64,000 nucleotides of DNA, from positions 1 through 64,000 of the forward strand of contig NZ_MTBA01000004.1 in assembly GCF_002150805.1 (NCBI RefSeq), in the 5' to 3' direction. The notes under the pieces were generated by a model. It was not told the DNA's origin, searched no databases, and worked only from the letters and a program-made list of their open reading frames with translations. Both the position numbers and the translations under genes were made by a program. This DNA is from Oceanospirillum sanctuarii. Lineage in GTDB: Bacteria > Pseudomonadota > Gammaproteobacteria > Pseudomonadales > Halomonadaceae. Positions 25,292-33,338 of the stretch are shown in pieces (position 1 is the first letter of the stretch; each line of letters starts with the position of its first letter).

Positions 25292-28243
25292 ATGAGCCTC
25301 TCGTCCGATGTCAATTTTTCGTTTCAATGTGACAACATCCCTGAGGACGAATTTCGGGTCTTACAATTCAACGGAACTGAATCATTGGGCGACCTCTATC
25401 AGTTTGAAATACAGCTCATCAGTTACTCAGACACCTTAGACACCGACGCCTTACTCGATGAAAACTGCACGTTAACCATTGAAAGTTATGGTAAAAAGCG
25501 CGATTTCAACGGGATTTTGTCAAATTTCAACTATCTGAAAACAACGGAAAATGGCTACCTTTATCAGGCAACATTGGTTCCTCGCCTATGGCTTTTATCG
25601 CAATTTACCACCAACGAGGTTTACTTAGGGCTCAACCTTTCTGAGACCTTGACTCTTCTGTTCGATGAAGCAGGACTTACGTCAGATGAATATGACCTGA
25701 GCCTGATAAACAGTTATCGCAAATGGGATTACCGCTGCCAATTTGGTGAAAGTCACTACAGTTTTCTGAAACGCATCACAGAACGCGAAGGTGTTTATTT
25801 CTTTTTTGAACAAAACAACCAAAAATCCAAAGCCGTATTTTGCAATAAAAACAATCAACACCCTACCGACAGTCATAATGCTATCTATTCACCAGTGACC
25901 GGCAATTCATACTCTGAAGGTTCACCGGTAATATTTCAGTGGACACAAAATAACCAAAGGGTCCCTAAAGAAGTTATTGTTAAAGACTACAATAACGACC
26001 AGCCTTCAGTGGATCTTTCTGCAAAAGCACTTATCGACAGCAGTGGCATGGGAGAAGTGTTCCGCTACTGCGACAATCTTGTTGATCTTGATGAAGCGAA
26101 AGAGCTGGCCGACATTCGTGCGGAAGAGCTGCTGATGCAGAAAACACGCTTTTATGGCAACTCATTGGATGTTGAAATCTGTCCGGCATTCCCTTTAAAC
26201 CTCTCCGGCCACCCCCTCGGCAAACTGAATTGTGATTACACGCCAATCAGTATCAGCCACACCGGCTATGCACCGGATCTGAGTCAAATTCACCAGACCA
26301 ATGAGCAACCCTACAGTAATACCATTCAGGCTATCTCAGCGGACATCCAGTTCCGACCTGAATTGAAAACCGAAAAACCACGATTCTACGGCGTGCTTAA
26401 CGCCATTGTTGATTCTGAAGGTGATGGCCAATATGCACACTTGGATAGCCGGGGACGCTACAAAGTCGTGCTTCCTTTTGATCGGAAAGGCCGTGATGGT
26501 GCTCAGGCATCCTGGTGGATCCCTATGTCTCAGCCAAATGCCGGTGACAACAGTGGTATGCACTTCCCGCTGCTAAAAGGCGCTGAGGTTCTTCTGAGCT
26601 TTATTGGTGGCGACCCGGATCGCCCTGTAATCACTGGAGCTGTTCCTAACGCATCTAAGCCCAGTGTCGTCCGTGAAGACAACCACACCCAAAACAAGAT
26701 CAAGACCGCCGCTAATAATATTATTGAGATGGAGGATGAGGCGGACTCAGAGCGTATTAAACTCTTCTCTCCTAACAGCAATAGCTATTTCCACCTGGGT
26801 GCTTCAAACCCGATCAACGCTAACGGACTGATGATGATGACCAGTGGAGGTTATTATCAGGAGATTGGCGGAGGCTATCAGAAAACCCTTGTCACCGCTG
26901 ACAACCTTAACGGTACATTGCATACAGCCTTGGTAGACAGTGACAATGATTCTGAAACGCCGGACGTTGAGATCAAGAAAACAGATGGGACTGCAGCCCC
27001 CGCAACTGGTAGAAAGAAAAACCTACTTAATGGCTCAGATGTCGCTGTTGATTTGCTGAATGAGACCAGTCTGCATACCTTTAAAATTGCAGATGAATCA
27101 ACTGGACAGCTTGGAGTTGATATGACTGCTGATGATGAGCGTAGTGGAAACTACTTCATTCATCGAGAGAAGGGGCCTAAGTATTTCTGGAACGATGGCA
27201 ACACTTACACATTTGGCGGTTCAAAGGACTTCAGCTATGGCAATAGCTATGAGGTTAACTATGTTGATTACAAGAATGACTCCACGCACGATGGAACCTT
27301 CCCAAACGATGTAGAGTGGACGAAAGAAGAGCTGGATAAGATGCTCGTTACAAAAACTATTGGCGACGCCTATGAATACCACAAAGGCCTCTGGCAAGAA
27401 GTTCACAAAGGCGACTATCGGGCACACAATGATGGCGAAACATTTATTGAGAAGTCCGCCTTCGGTGCAAAGCTTGAGGCTGCAGTTTATGGGGCGGATA
27501 TTGATGCGAAACTGTCAGGTTTTAGTTTAGAGCTGGATGTAAGCCTTGTTAAGATGAGCATCGATCTGACAGGAATTGGTCTAAGCCTTTCAAAAGCTGC
27601 CAGGGAAATTGAGTTTTTTGCCGGTAAGTATGAGAAAGGAGTCAAAGAATCAATTGATCTCAAAGCCGGAAAAACGTTCACAGCAGTATCAGGCGAAGTT
27701 TTACCAACCGCAATAACAGGCATTGTTACAGGTGCCGGGGCAGCAGCAGGAGCAGCCTCTATAGCCCAATCTGTTAAAGATATCGATTCAAAACTGTTTG
27801 AAATCAAATACAAGCCCTTTCCAAAAGCAGAGCTGGAATTATCACATGGTGATAAAAAATCGATCCTCAGCCTTCAGACAGGTGCAGCTGACACCCATAA
27901 AATTGCACTAGAAGAAAACGAAGCAACGTTTCTCCACAAGAAAGCGATCAAGATTGATGCCGGCACAGAGCTATCATTAAAAGCAGAATCTTCTGAAGCT
28001 ACAATCACTAATAAAGCAACATTTAAATCAAAAGAAATAGCTTTAGCAGGCAGTGATTCCCTAAGCATAGATTCAAAAAAAGTGACTATTGGAGATGACC
28101 TTTCTACTACTAATGTAACCATCTCTTCTGACAATATTACTCTTGATACAGGAGCAAATAACATCAAAATAACAATGTCAGGCATTGAGATGAAGTCTTC
28201 TTCACAGGCCAAGATAAATAGTCAAATCATTCAGCTAGGCTAA
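25292..28243 (+). CDS. vgrG: VgrG spike protein with long C-terminal extension
   Basis: The protein is about 983 residues. Residues 1-490 are a standard VgrG: a gp27-like body with LPEDEFRV-type start, REGVYFFFEQ around 170, then the gp5 OB-fold segment with GRYKVVLPFDRKG, SWWIPMSQPNAG and GGDPDRPVITGAVPN. About 490 more residues follow, longer than a plain VgrG. They contain a section of no known fold (about 610-800), a glycine/alanine-rich hydrophobic segment (about 795-825) and a final section of short alternating strands like a beta-helix. ATG at 25292 is preferred to GTG at 25283 because AGG lies 8 nt before the ATG. The 3' part is AT-richer than the T6SS core genes. Confidence 0.9.
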   Translation: MSLSSDVNFSFQCDNIPEDEFRVLQFNGTESLGDLYQFEIQLISYSDTLDTDALLDENCTLTIESYGKKRDFNGILSNFNYLKTTENGYLYQATLVPRLWLLSQFTTNEVYLGLNLSETLTLLFDEAGLTSDEYDLSLINSYRKWDYRCQFGESHYSFLKRITEREGVYFFFEQNNQKSKAVFCNKNNQHPTDSHNAIYSPVTGNSYSEGSPVIFQWTQNNQRVPKEVIVKDYNNDQPSVDLSAKALIDSSGMGEVFRYCDNLVDLDEAKELADIRAEELLMQKTRFYGNSLDVEICPAFPLNLSGHPLGKLNCDYTPISISHTGYAPDLSQIHQTNEQPYSNTIQAISADIQFRPELKTEKPRFYGVLNAIVDSEGDGQYAHLDSRGRYKVVLPFDRKGRDGAQASWWIPMSQPNAGDNSGMHFPLLKGAEVLLSFIGGDPDRPVITGAVPNASKPSVVREDNHTQNKIKTAANNIIEMEDEADSERIKLFSPNSNSYFHLGASNPINANGLMMMTSGGYYQEIGGGYQKTLVTADNLNGTLHTALVDSDNDSETPDVEIKKTDGTAAPATGRKKNLLNGSDVAVDLLNETSLHTFKIADESTGQLGVDMTADDERSGNYFIHREKGPKYFWNDGNTYTFGGSKDFSYGNSYEVNYVDYKNDSTHDGTFPNDVEWTKEELDKMLVTKTIGDAYEYHKGLWQEVHKGDYRAHNDGETFIEKSAFGAKLEAAVYGADIDAKLSGFSLELDVSLVKMSIDLTGIGLSLSKAAREIEFFAGKYEKGVKESIDLKAGKTFTAVSGEVLPTAITGIVTGAGAAAGAASIAQSVKDIDSKLFEIKYKPFPKAELELSHGDKKSILSLQTGAADTHKIALEENEATFLHKKAIKIDAGTELSLKAESSEATITNKATFKSKEIALAGSDSLSIDSKKVTIGDDLSTTNVTISSDNITLDTGANNIKITMSGIEMKSSSQAKINSQIIQLG

Positions 28244-28249
28244 CCCTCA

Positions 28250-30061
28250 ATGCAACTGATAACGCCACCTGAAATCACCATTCAGACCTACCCCTACGGA
28301 TGGAAGAACCAACAACGTCTGGCAGTAACACTACTAATGGGTGTGCCGCTGCATAATGGATACCAACCTACAGCAAAAATCGGCCTGCCCTACTCAGCTC
28401 AGGATATGTGGCAAGCAATCGCGGACAATATCGCCAATGATGCTGTGTTCGATATCGGCTTCCCAAAACCCAAAGCTGAGTATCTTGTCTATGGTAAGTT
28501 TCATGCGCCTGATGGATTTGCTGTCAGCGCAGGTGAAGTTGAAGTTCAGTTTCAGGATTTGAAAAAACGACTGGCGATTACTGGACCTCGTTTCTGGCGA
28601 AAAATTCTGACACCAACAACGCCAGAGCCAATATCAGAGCTTGAAATCAGTTACGCTAACTCCTTCGGTGGTGAGAAATATCTGCAAAACCCGACAGGAA
28701 TAGGCTTTGATCCATCATCCGGCGACCCGCTGCCTCAGATTGAATATCAGAATGATCTTGTCTCCCGTCCCGGACATACCCCAAAGCCAGCAAGCCTTGG
28801 AGCGACTAGCGTTGACTGGATGCCCCGCAAAAAACTCTGGGGAAGCTACGGTGATCACTGGCAAAAACATGAAGCGCCATTTTTTGCCAGCAATCTGCAG
28901 CCCGACTTCTTTATGCAGGGCGCGCAGGATCAGTGGCTTATGCAGCATATTCAGGGTAATGAGCGCTATCTGATCAGAAACATGCATCCGGTATTCAGAG
29001 AGATTGAAGGCAAACTCCCCTCTTTCAATTTCCACCTACTGACTCAGGCAAACAACCAACCTGATCAGCTTTTGAGCTGCCCGATCGACACAGCACTGTT
29101 TTTACCTGATGCCAATATGGTTGTGCTTATAGCCCGAACCGAAGTACCTATCGAGACTTTCGATGGAGAAGAAGTGACTTTGCTACAGGCCGCATACAGT
29201 AACGTAGGCGAGGAAACTAAAGCTATCACGGTTTATCAGGAACATGCCCACGCTAGAAGCAATGATCTCCTGGACGATGAACAGATTGAGAACTATCAAC
29301 TTTTCAGACCTGAAACCGTAAATACGCTTTTTTCCACCAACCAGCAACTTAGTCAACTTACCCTTTCGGAAGAAGCAAAGCCCTTGCCGCTGCCACCTGG
29401 AACTGCGGCAATCGGAGCTCTTGGCCTTGGCGGCATTCTTGCTGCTGCAGCCAAGGCCGCAGGAAAAGGTGATACCGGAGCCACTGCAGCTCCCTCTGCA
29501 AGCTCCGGAACTGAAGGCGCCGCCGATTCTGGCCCAAGCGCAGAAGAAGTCTCCCAGCAATTTGATACAGCCATGGAAAAAATCAAAGAGGCACTGGCTC
29601 AACTGGGAATATCACCGGAACAACTTGATGAAGTTTTAAATGACGAAAGTGAAGACAAAGCAGCACTGATGGTGCTTCTGAAGGAAAAATTCCCGAACTC
29701 TGAAGATCTGAAAGCCTTGGAAGGCATAAAAGACAACCCGGAAAAAGCTGCACAAATTGCAGAACAGAAAACACAGCAGGGGCAGCAAGCCCTACAGGAA
29801 GAGATGACAAACAAACCCGAGGGAATGTCAGATGCACAACACCAGTCCCTCAAGAAAACTCTGTCTGGTGAAGCTACCGAGGAAGATCTCGCTAATATCC
29901 CCGCGAATCAGGTCGATCAACAACTGGATACCATGATGGATGAACTCAATCGTTTATATCCCCTCACTCCGGAAAGCGATGATAAGCCGCCATCTCCCGA
30001 CGAGATCGCCGTTGATATGCTAAAAGAATCAATTCGGAAAGTACTGAAGGGTGATCGATGA
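28250..30061 (+). CDS. DUF2169 family protein (T6SS spike-loading adaptor candidate)
   Basis: The 603-residue protein has an N-terminal DUF2169 domain (about residues 10-310), with AVTLLMGVPL, RFWRK, ELEISYANSFGGEKYLQNPTG-like sequence and a late FRPETVNTLF segment. DUF2169 proteins occur beside VgrG and PAAR-like genes and are thought to help load cargo on the spike. Residues about 375-430 form a glycine/alanine-rich hydrophobic and low-complexity linker, and the C-terminal 170 residues are acidic and helical. The stop overlaps the next start by 4 nt. Confidence 0.85.
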   Translation: MQLITPPEITIQTYPYGWKNQQRLAVTLLMGVPLHNGYQPTAKIGLPYSAQDMWQAIADNIANDAVFDIGFPKPKAEYLVYGKFHAPDGFAVSAGEVEVQFQDLKKRLAITGPRFWRKILTPTTPEPISELEISYANSFGGEKYLQNPTGIGFDPSSGDPLPQIEYQNDLVSRPGHTPKPASLGATSVDWMPRKKLWGSYGDHWQKHEAPFFASNLQPDFFMQGAQDQWLMQHIQGNERYLIRNMHPVFREIEGKLPSFNFHLLTQANNQPDQLLSCPIDTALFLPDANMVVLIARTEVPIETFDGEEVTLLQAAYSNVGEETKAITVYQEHAHARSNDLLDDEQIENYQLFRPETVNTLFSTNQQLSQLTLSEEAKPLPLPPGTAAIGALGLGGILAAAAKAAGKGDTGATAAPSASSGTEGAADSGPSAEEVSQQFDTAMEKIKEALAQLGISPEQLDEVLNDESEDKAALMVLLKEKFPNSEDLKALEGIKDNPEKAAQIAEQKTQQGQQALQEEMTNKPEGMSDAQHQSLKKTLSGEATEEDLANIPANQVDQQLDTMMDELNRLYPLTPESDDKPPSPDEIAVDMLKESIRKVLKGDR

Positions 30062-30984
30062 ACCTCAACGAATTTCTGGAGCTTTTGCAGCATCCGAAAG
30101 CTATTCCTAAAGATCTGGAACTAACAAATTTAGTTATCAAAGACCTGAATTTATCAAAGGGATCACTGGCAAACTGGACTTTCAGAGAATGTGACTTTGT
30201 CGACTGCAGTTTTGACGATTGCGAAATGCCAATGGGTCGTTTTGAAGCCTGCCACCTTAGCAACTGTAACTTTTCGGACTGTGATCTTTCCGATACCCAC
30301 TGGAATCAGTGCGCCATAGATAAATCTGTATTGCAAAACACTACACTAAAGCGGAGCGAATGGCTGGAAACTCAGTTACACAAGGTACAACTAGACTCCG
30401 TGGATTTTTCCAATAGCAATTTAACAAGCACGAAGTTCGAATCCATCAAAGGCATTAATCTCATCTTTGACGAAATCAGCTTCTATGAGTGTCTGTTTTC
30501 TCAAAGTGAATTTGAAAGCTGCCAAGGCAAAGCTTCCAGCTGGGTAAGCTGTGAAATGCCAGCCATAAAGCTTGTGCATTCGAATCTTGAAAACGCACGT
30601 TTTCTGGGTAACTGCAATCTAACCGATGCACAACTAACCGACAACAATCTAAATGACGCCAGTTTTTTGGAAGCAACTTTAACCTCTGCTGATCTTTCCG
30701 AATGTGAGCTGGAAAATGCAAACTTTTGCGATGCTGATCTCAATCATGCGACCTTAAACAGGATTAGTGCACCGAGAAGCGTATGGACCAAGAGCAATCT
30801 TAACGGCGCAGATCTGTACGGCAGCAATCTGATGAACACCTTACTGATCAGTGCTCGACTGACCGGCACCGACTTCAGCGCCACCAATCTCTATGGCGCA
30901 GACTTCTACCAGGCCATTCTCGGTGACAACAGCTTCTTCAGAGCAAACCTGAACCAAACGATTTTGGCCGACTGGCAACCTTAA
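30058..30984 (+). CDS. pentapeptide-repeat protein 1
   Basis: The 308-residue protein is built of pentapeptide repeats of the A(D/N)Lxx and C(D/N)F type, for example FRECDFVDCSFDDCEM, CHLSNCNFSDCDL and ADLYGSNLMN. Such repeats fold into a right-handed quadrilateral beta-helix. Cysteine is frequent at the inward position in the first half and alanine in the second. No signal peptide or catalytic domain is seen. The gene overlaps the DUF2169 gene and the next pentapeptide gene (ATGA and TAATG), so the three are translated together. It may be a spike accessory, an effector or an immunity factor. Confidence 0.88.
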   Translation: MNLNEFLELLQHPKAIPKDLELTNLVIKDLNLSKGSLANWTFRECDFVDCSFDDCEMPMGRFEACHLSNCNFSDCDLSDTHWNQCAIDKSVLQNTTLKRSEWLETQLHKVQLDSVDFSNSNLTSTKFESIKGINLIFDEISFYECLFSQSEFESCQGKASSWVSCEMPAIKLVHSNLENARFLGNCNLTDAQLTDNNLNDASFLEATLTSADLSECELENANFCDADLNHATLNRISAPRSVWTKSNLNGADLYGSNLMNTLLISARLTGTDFSATNLYGADFYQAILGDNSFFRANLNQTILADWQP

Positions 30985-32081
30985 TGAATACAAATACTCT
31001 TCAGGGCAAACAGCCTGAATCTCAGCAAGAACTGCAATTGGCGATCAAATCAGATCAGGAAATAGCTCAGCTCCAATGGAGCGATAAACGCCTGGTTCAG
31101 GCTGATATGGCTTACGGTCGTTTTAACAACTGCTCTTTTACCAAACTTACTGCGCAACAAATTGATTGGCGCTTTAGCCAATTTGTGAACTGCCAGTTCA
31201 TCCAATGCAACTTCACATCAAATGACTTTGAAAACTGTAACTTCGTGGGTTGCAGCTTTGTCGGCTGTCACTTTGAAAAATGTGATTTCAGCAACAGCGA
31301 GTGGCATCAAACCTCTACTGAAAACGGCACTTTCAACACCCCGAATTTCAAACAAGCCGGATTCAATGAATCCCATTGGAGCAACTGCAAACTGACCGAT
31401 GGTGATTTTGAACATGCCTCATTTTCAAAGCATAGTTTCACCAACAGCTCTGTTTCCGAAGGGAATCTCTTCAGACTCAGCTTATTTAACTGCAAACTGA
31501 CACCCTTCCCTTTTATCGGGAACAGCCTGAGCACACTACTGTTTAGCGAATGCGATATGAGCAAAGCGATTCTAACAGGCCGTGATCTTTCCATGTCACA
31601 GCTTCTGAACTGTAATCTGAGCCAGAGCGATCTTACCGAGTCAAATCTGACGCAGACGAACTTCACCGGCTCTGATCTTAAGCTATCGGTTTTGAAAAAT
31701 GCTGTCGCGACAGGAGCTCTTTTTTCAGAGGTCAATCTCTCTGAGAGCAACCTTGAAAGTTGTCAGCTGGACAAAAGCAGCTTACAGGGTGCTGTACTGG
31801 TGAAAGCCAAATTTGCCAGGAGTAATCTCGAAATGGCTCAGCTCACAGACGCCCATGCCAACGGAGCAAACTTTAACGGTTGTTTATTGCGATACGCAGA
31901 CCTGAGCAATGCCAACTTGGCTCAGGCTATCATCAGCAATTGTGAGCTTGAACGCTGTAATCTGCATAATATTAGAGAAGAAGATACAGACTGGAGCGGC
32001 TCTAACCGTAAAGCAGCACTCCAGACCGATGAAAAAAAACTTGATGCCGAGAGCTGGCAAAAACCAGCCCCGAAGAAATAG
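30984..32081 (+). CDS. pentapeptide-repeat protein 2
   Basis: The 365-residue protein is a second pentapeptide-repeat solenoid, with runs such as FVNCQFIQCNFTSNDFENC, GRDLSMSQLLNCNLSQSDL and ANGANFNGCLLRYADL. It is longer than its neighbour and ends in a short charged tail without repeats (from about residue 335). Coupled translation and the same C/A inward positions suggest the pair arose by duplication and may stack or associate. Pairs of pentapeptide proteins between DUF2169 and DUF4150 genes recur in T6SS loci. Confidence 0.88.
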   Translation: MNTNTLQGKQPESQQELQLAIKSDQEIAQLQWSDKRLVQADMAYGRFNNCSFTKLTAQQIDWRFSQFVNCQFIQCNFTSNDFENCNFVGCSFVGCHFEKCDFSNSEWHQTSTENGTFNTPNFKQAGFNESHWSNCKLTDGDFEHASFSKHSFTNSSVSEGNLFRLSLFNCKLTPFPFIGNSLSTLLFSECDMSKAILTGRDLSMSQLLNCNLSQSDLTESNLTQTNFTGSDLKLSVLKNAVATGALFSEVNLSESNLESCQLDKSSLQGAVLVKAKFARSNLEMAQLTDAHANGANFNGCLLRYADLSNANLAQAIISNCELERCNLHNIREEDTDWSGSNRKAALQTDEKKLDAESWQKPAPKK

Positions 32082-32141
32082 ACTCATTTACCGCTTGCTT
32101 TGATGACAAGTGGCCATTTTACTTTGAAAGGTGGGCAAACG

Positions 32142-32552
32142 ATGTTTGCGAATAATCAACAAGGCCATATGTGCATGCTGATGCCGGATGTCTGCAAGGT
32201 ACCGGCTCCTCCTGCACCGCCAATACCGACCCCATTCCCAAATCAGGCCCAGGGCATGATGGCCAACCCGGGAACAGCATCAAAAAAAGTGATGATCGCC
32301 AATATGCCGGGACACTCGCTCAAAACCGTTATCCCTCTTAGTATGGGGGACACGGCGGGCGTTGCCGGGGGCCTTATATCCAGCAAAATCATGTCTGAAT
32401 GTCGCCATCTGATGGGAAGCGCTAAAGTGATGATTGAAGGCCAGCCAGCCACTAAGATGAGCGCTATTACCGGGCAAAACGGTTCACCTCAGAATGGACC
32501 ACCGGGCAATACCCTTAAACCGGCTCAAAACAAAGTGATGTTGATGGGGTAA
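32142..32552 (+). CDS. PAAR-like DUF4150 spike-tip protein
   Basis: The 136-residue protein starts MFANNQQGHMCMLMPDVCKVP, the usual start of DUF4150 PAAR-like proteins, followed by a proline-rich PAPPAPPIPTPFPN segment and glycine-rich turns. ATG at 32142 is chosen over an in-frame upstream ATG at 32100 because an AAGGTGG ribosome site lies about 8 nt before it and the family begins here. PAAR-like proteins cap VgrG and carry effectors. No C-terminal toxin domain is attached. Confidence 0.9.
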   Translation: MFANNQQGHMCMLMPDVCKVPAPPAPPIPTPFPNQAQGMMANPGTASKKVMIANMPGHSLKTVIPLSMGDTAGVAGGLISSKIMSECRHLMGSAKVMIEGQPATKMSAITGQNGSPQNGPPGNTLKPAQNKVMLMG

Positions 32553-32555
32553 ACC

Positions 32556-33236
32556 ATGAAACCGAAACAACACTTAGACTCTCAGCTGCTGGATAAGGCA
32601 TCAGAAAGCACTTCGCCAACACACGAAGTCAGGTTCTTATCAGGAAAAATCATTGAACAAGAAGGCGATACCTATTCGGTCTACGCCGAAGGTTCTCTTA
32701 TACCTTCAAAGCGGGCTTTTGACTGCCTGACAAAGCCTGAAATCGGTGATCTGATTCTTTTAACCGTAACACCACAAGGTTGCTTTGTGAGTCAGATATT
32801 ATCAAGAACGTCTGAAGCGCCCCTACAATTAGCCACTGCAGAAGATGTCTGCATCACATCTGAAGGGGCGATAAAAATTAATGGCCAAAAAGGGGTTCAG
32901 ATTCAATCATCAAGTGAGCTGGAGATAAACTCCGAGAAACTTGCAATTAATAACCTATCAACCCGTTTCCGTACTTTAAGTCTGTTTTTTCAGGCTAAAG
33001 AAGCAGAGAGCAACGTTGGCCGCCTTAAGCTGATCGCAGACTGGATCGAGCAAAAAGCAGAGACAATACGCCAGCGCTTTACCCGAAGTGATCGCGTAGT
33101 ACGAGAAGCGGACCAGCAGCAAGCTGGAAGCCTTGTTCAGCGGGTCGACAAAACTGCCTCACTACGCGCTGAACACACCATTATCAAGGCCCGCAAAGAC
33201 GTTCAGGTCGATGGCAAACGTATCCACATGGGTTGA
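32556..33236 (+). CDS. DUF3540 family T6SS-associated protein
   Basis: The 226-residue protein matches DUF3540: an N-terminal small beta domain with EGDTYSVYAEG and CLTKPEIGDLILLTV, a middle beta-rich section with INGQKGVQIQSSSELEINSEKL that recalls the C-terminal strands of VgrG, and a helical C-terminal part ending QVDGKRIHMG. DUF3540 genes usually follow DUF4150 genes in this kind of locus; the function is not established. It is the last gene of the vgrG operon. Confidence 0.85.
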   Translation: MKPKQHLDSQLLDKASESTSPTHEVRFLSGKIIEQEGDTYSVYAEGSLIPSKRAFDCLTKPEIGDLILLTVTPQGCFVSQILSRTSEAPLQLATAEDVCITSEGAIKINGQKGVQIQSSSELEINSEKLAINNLSTRFRTLSLFFQAKEAESNVGRLKLIADWIEQKAETIRQRFTRSDRVVREADQQQAGSLVQRVDKTASLRAEHTIIKARKDVQVDGKRIHMG

Positions 33237-33274
33237 TTCAGGCCTCTGAATCACTCAGCAAATTGAAGCACCAA

Positions 33275-33316
33275 AGAAAAGGCCGGTTACTTACAAAGCA
33301 ACCGGCCTTTCTTTTT
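33275..33316. terminator. bidirectional terminator after the vgrG operon
   Basis: An 11-bp stem (33278-33288 with 33300-33310) has an 11-nt loop, with a T-rich tail on the plus strand and an A-rich run upstream. It separates the convergent DUF3540 and SulP genes. Confidence 0.88.
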
Positions 33317-33338
33317 CGTACAGAAAAAAGTTACCTGA

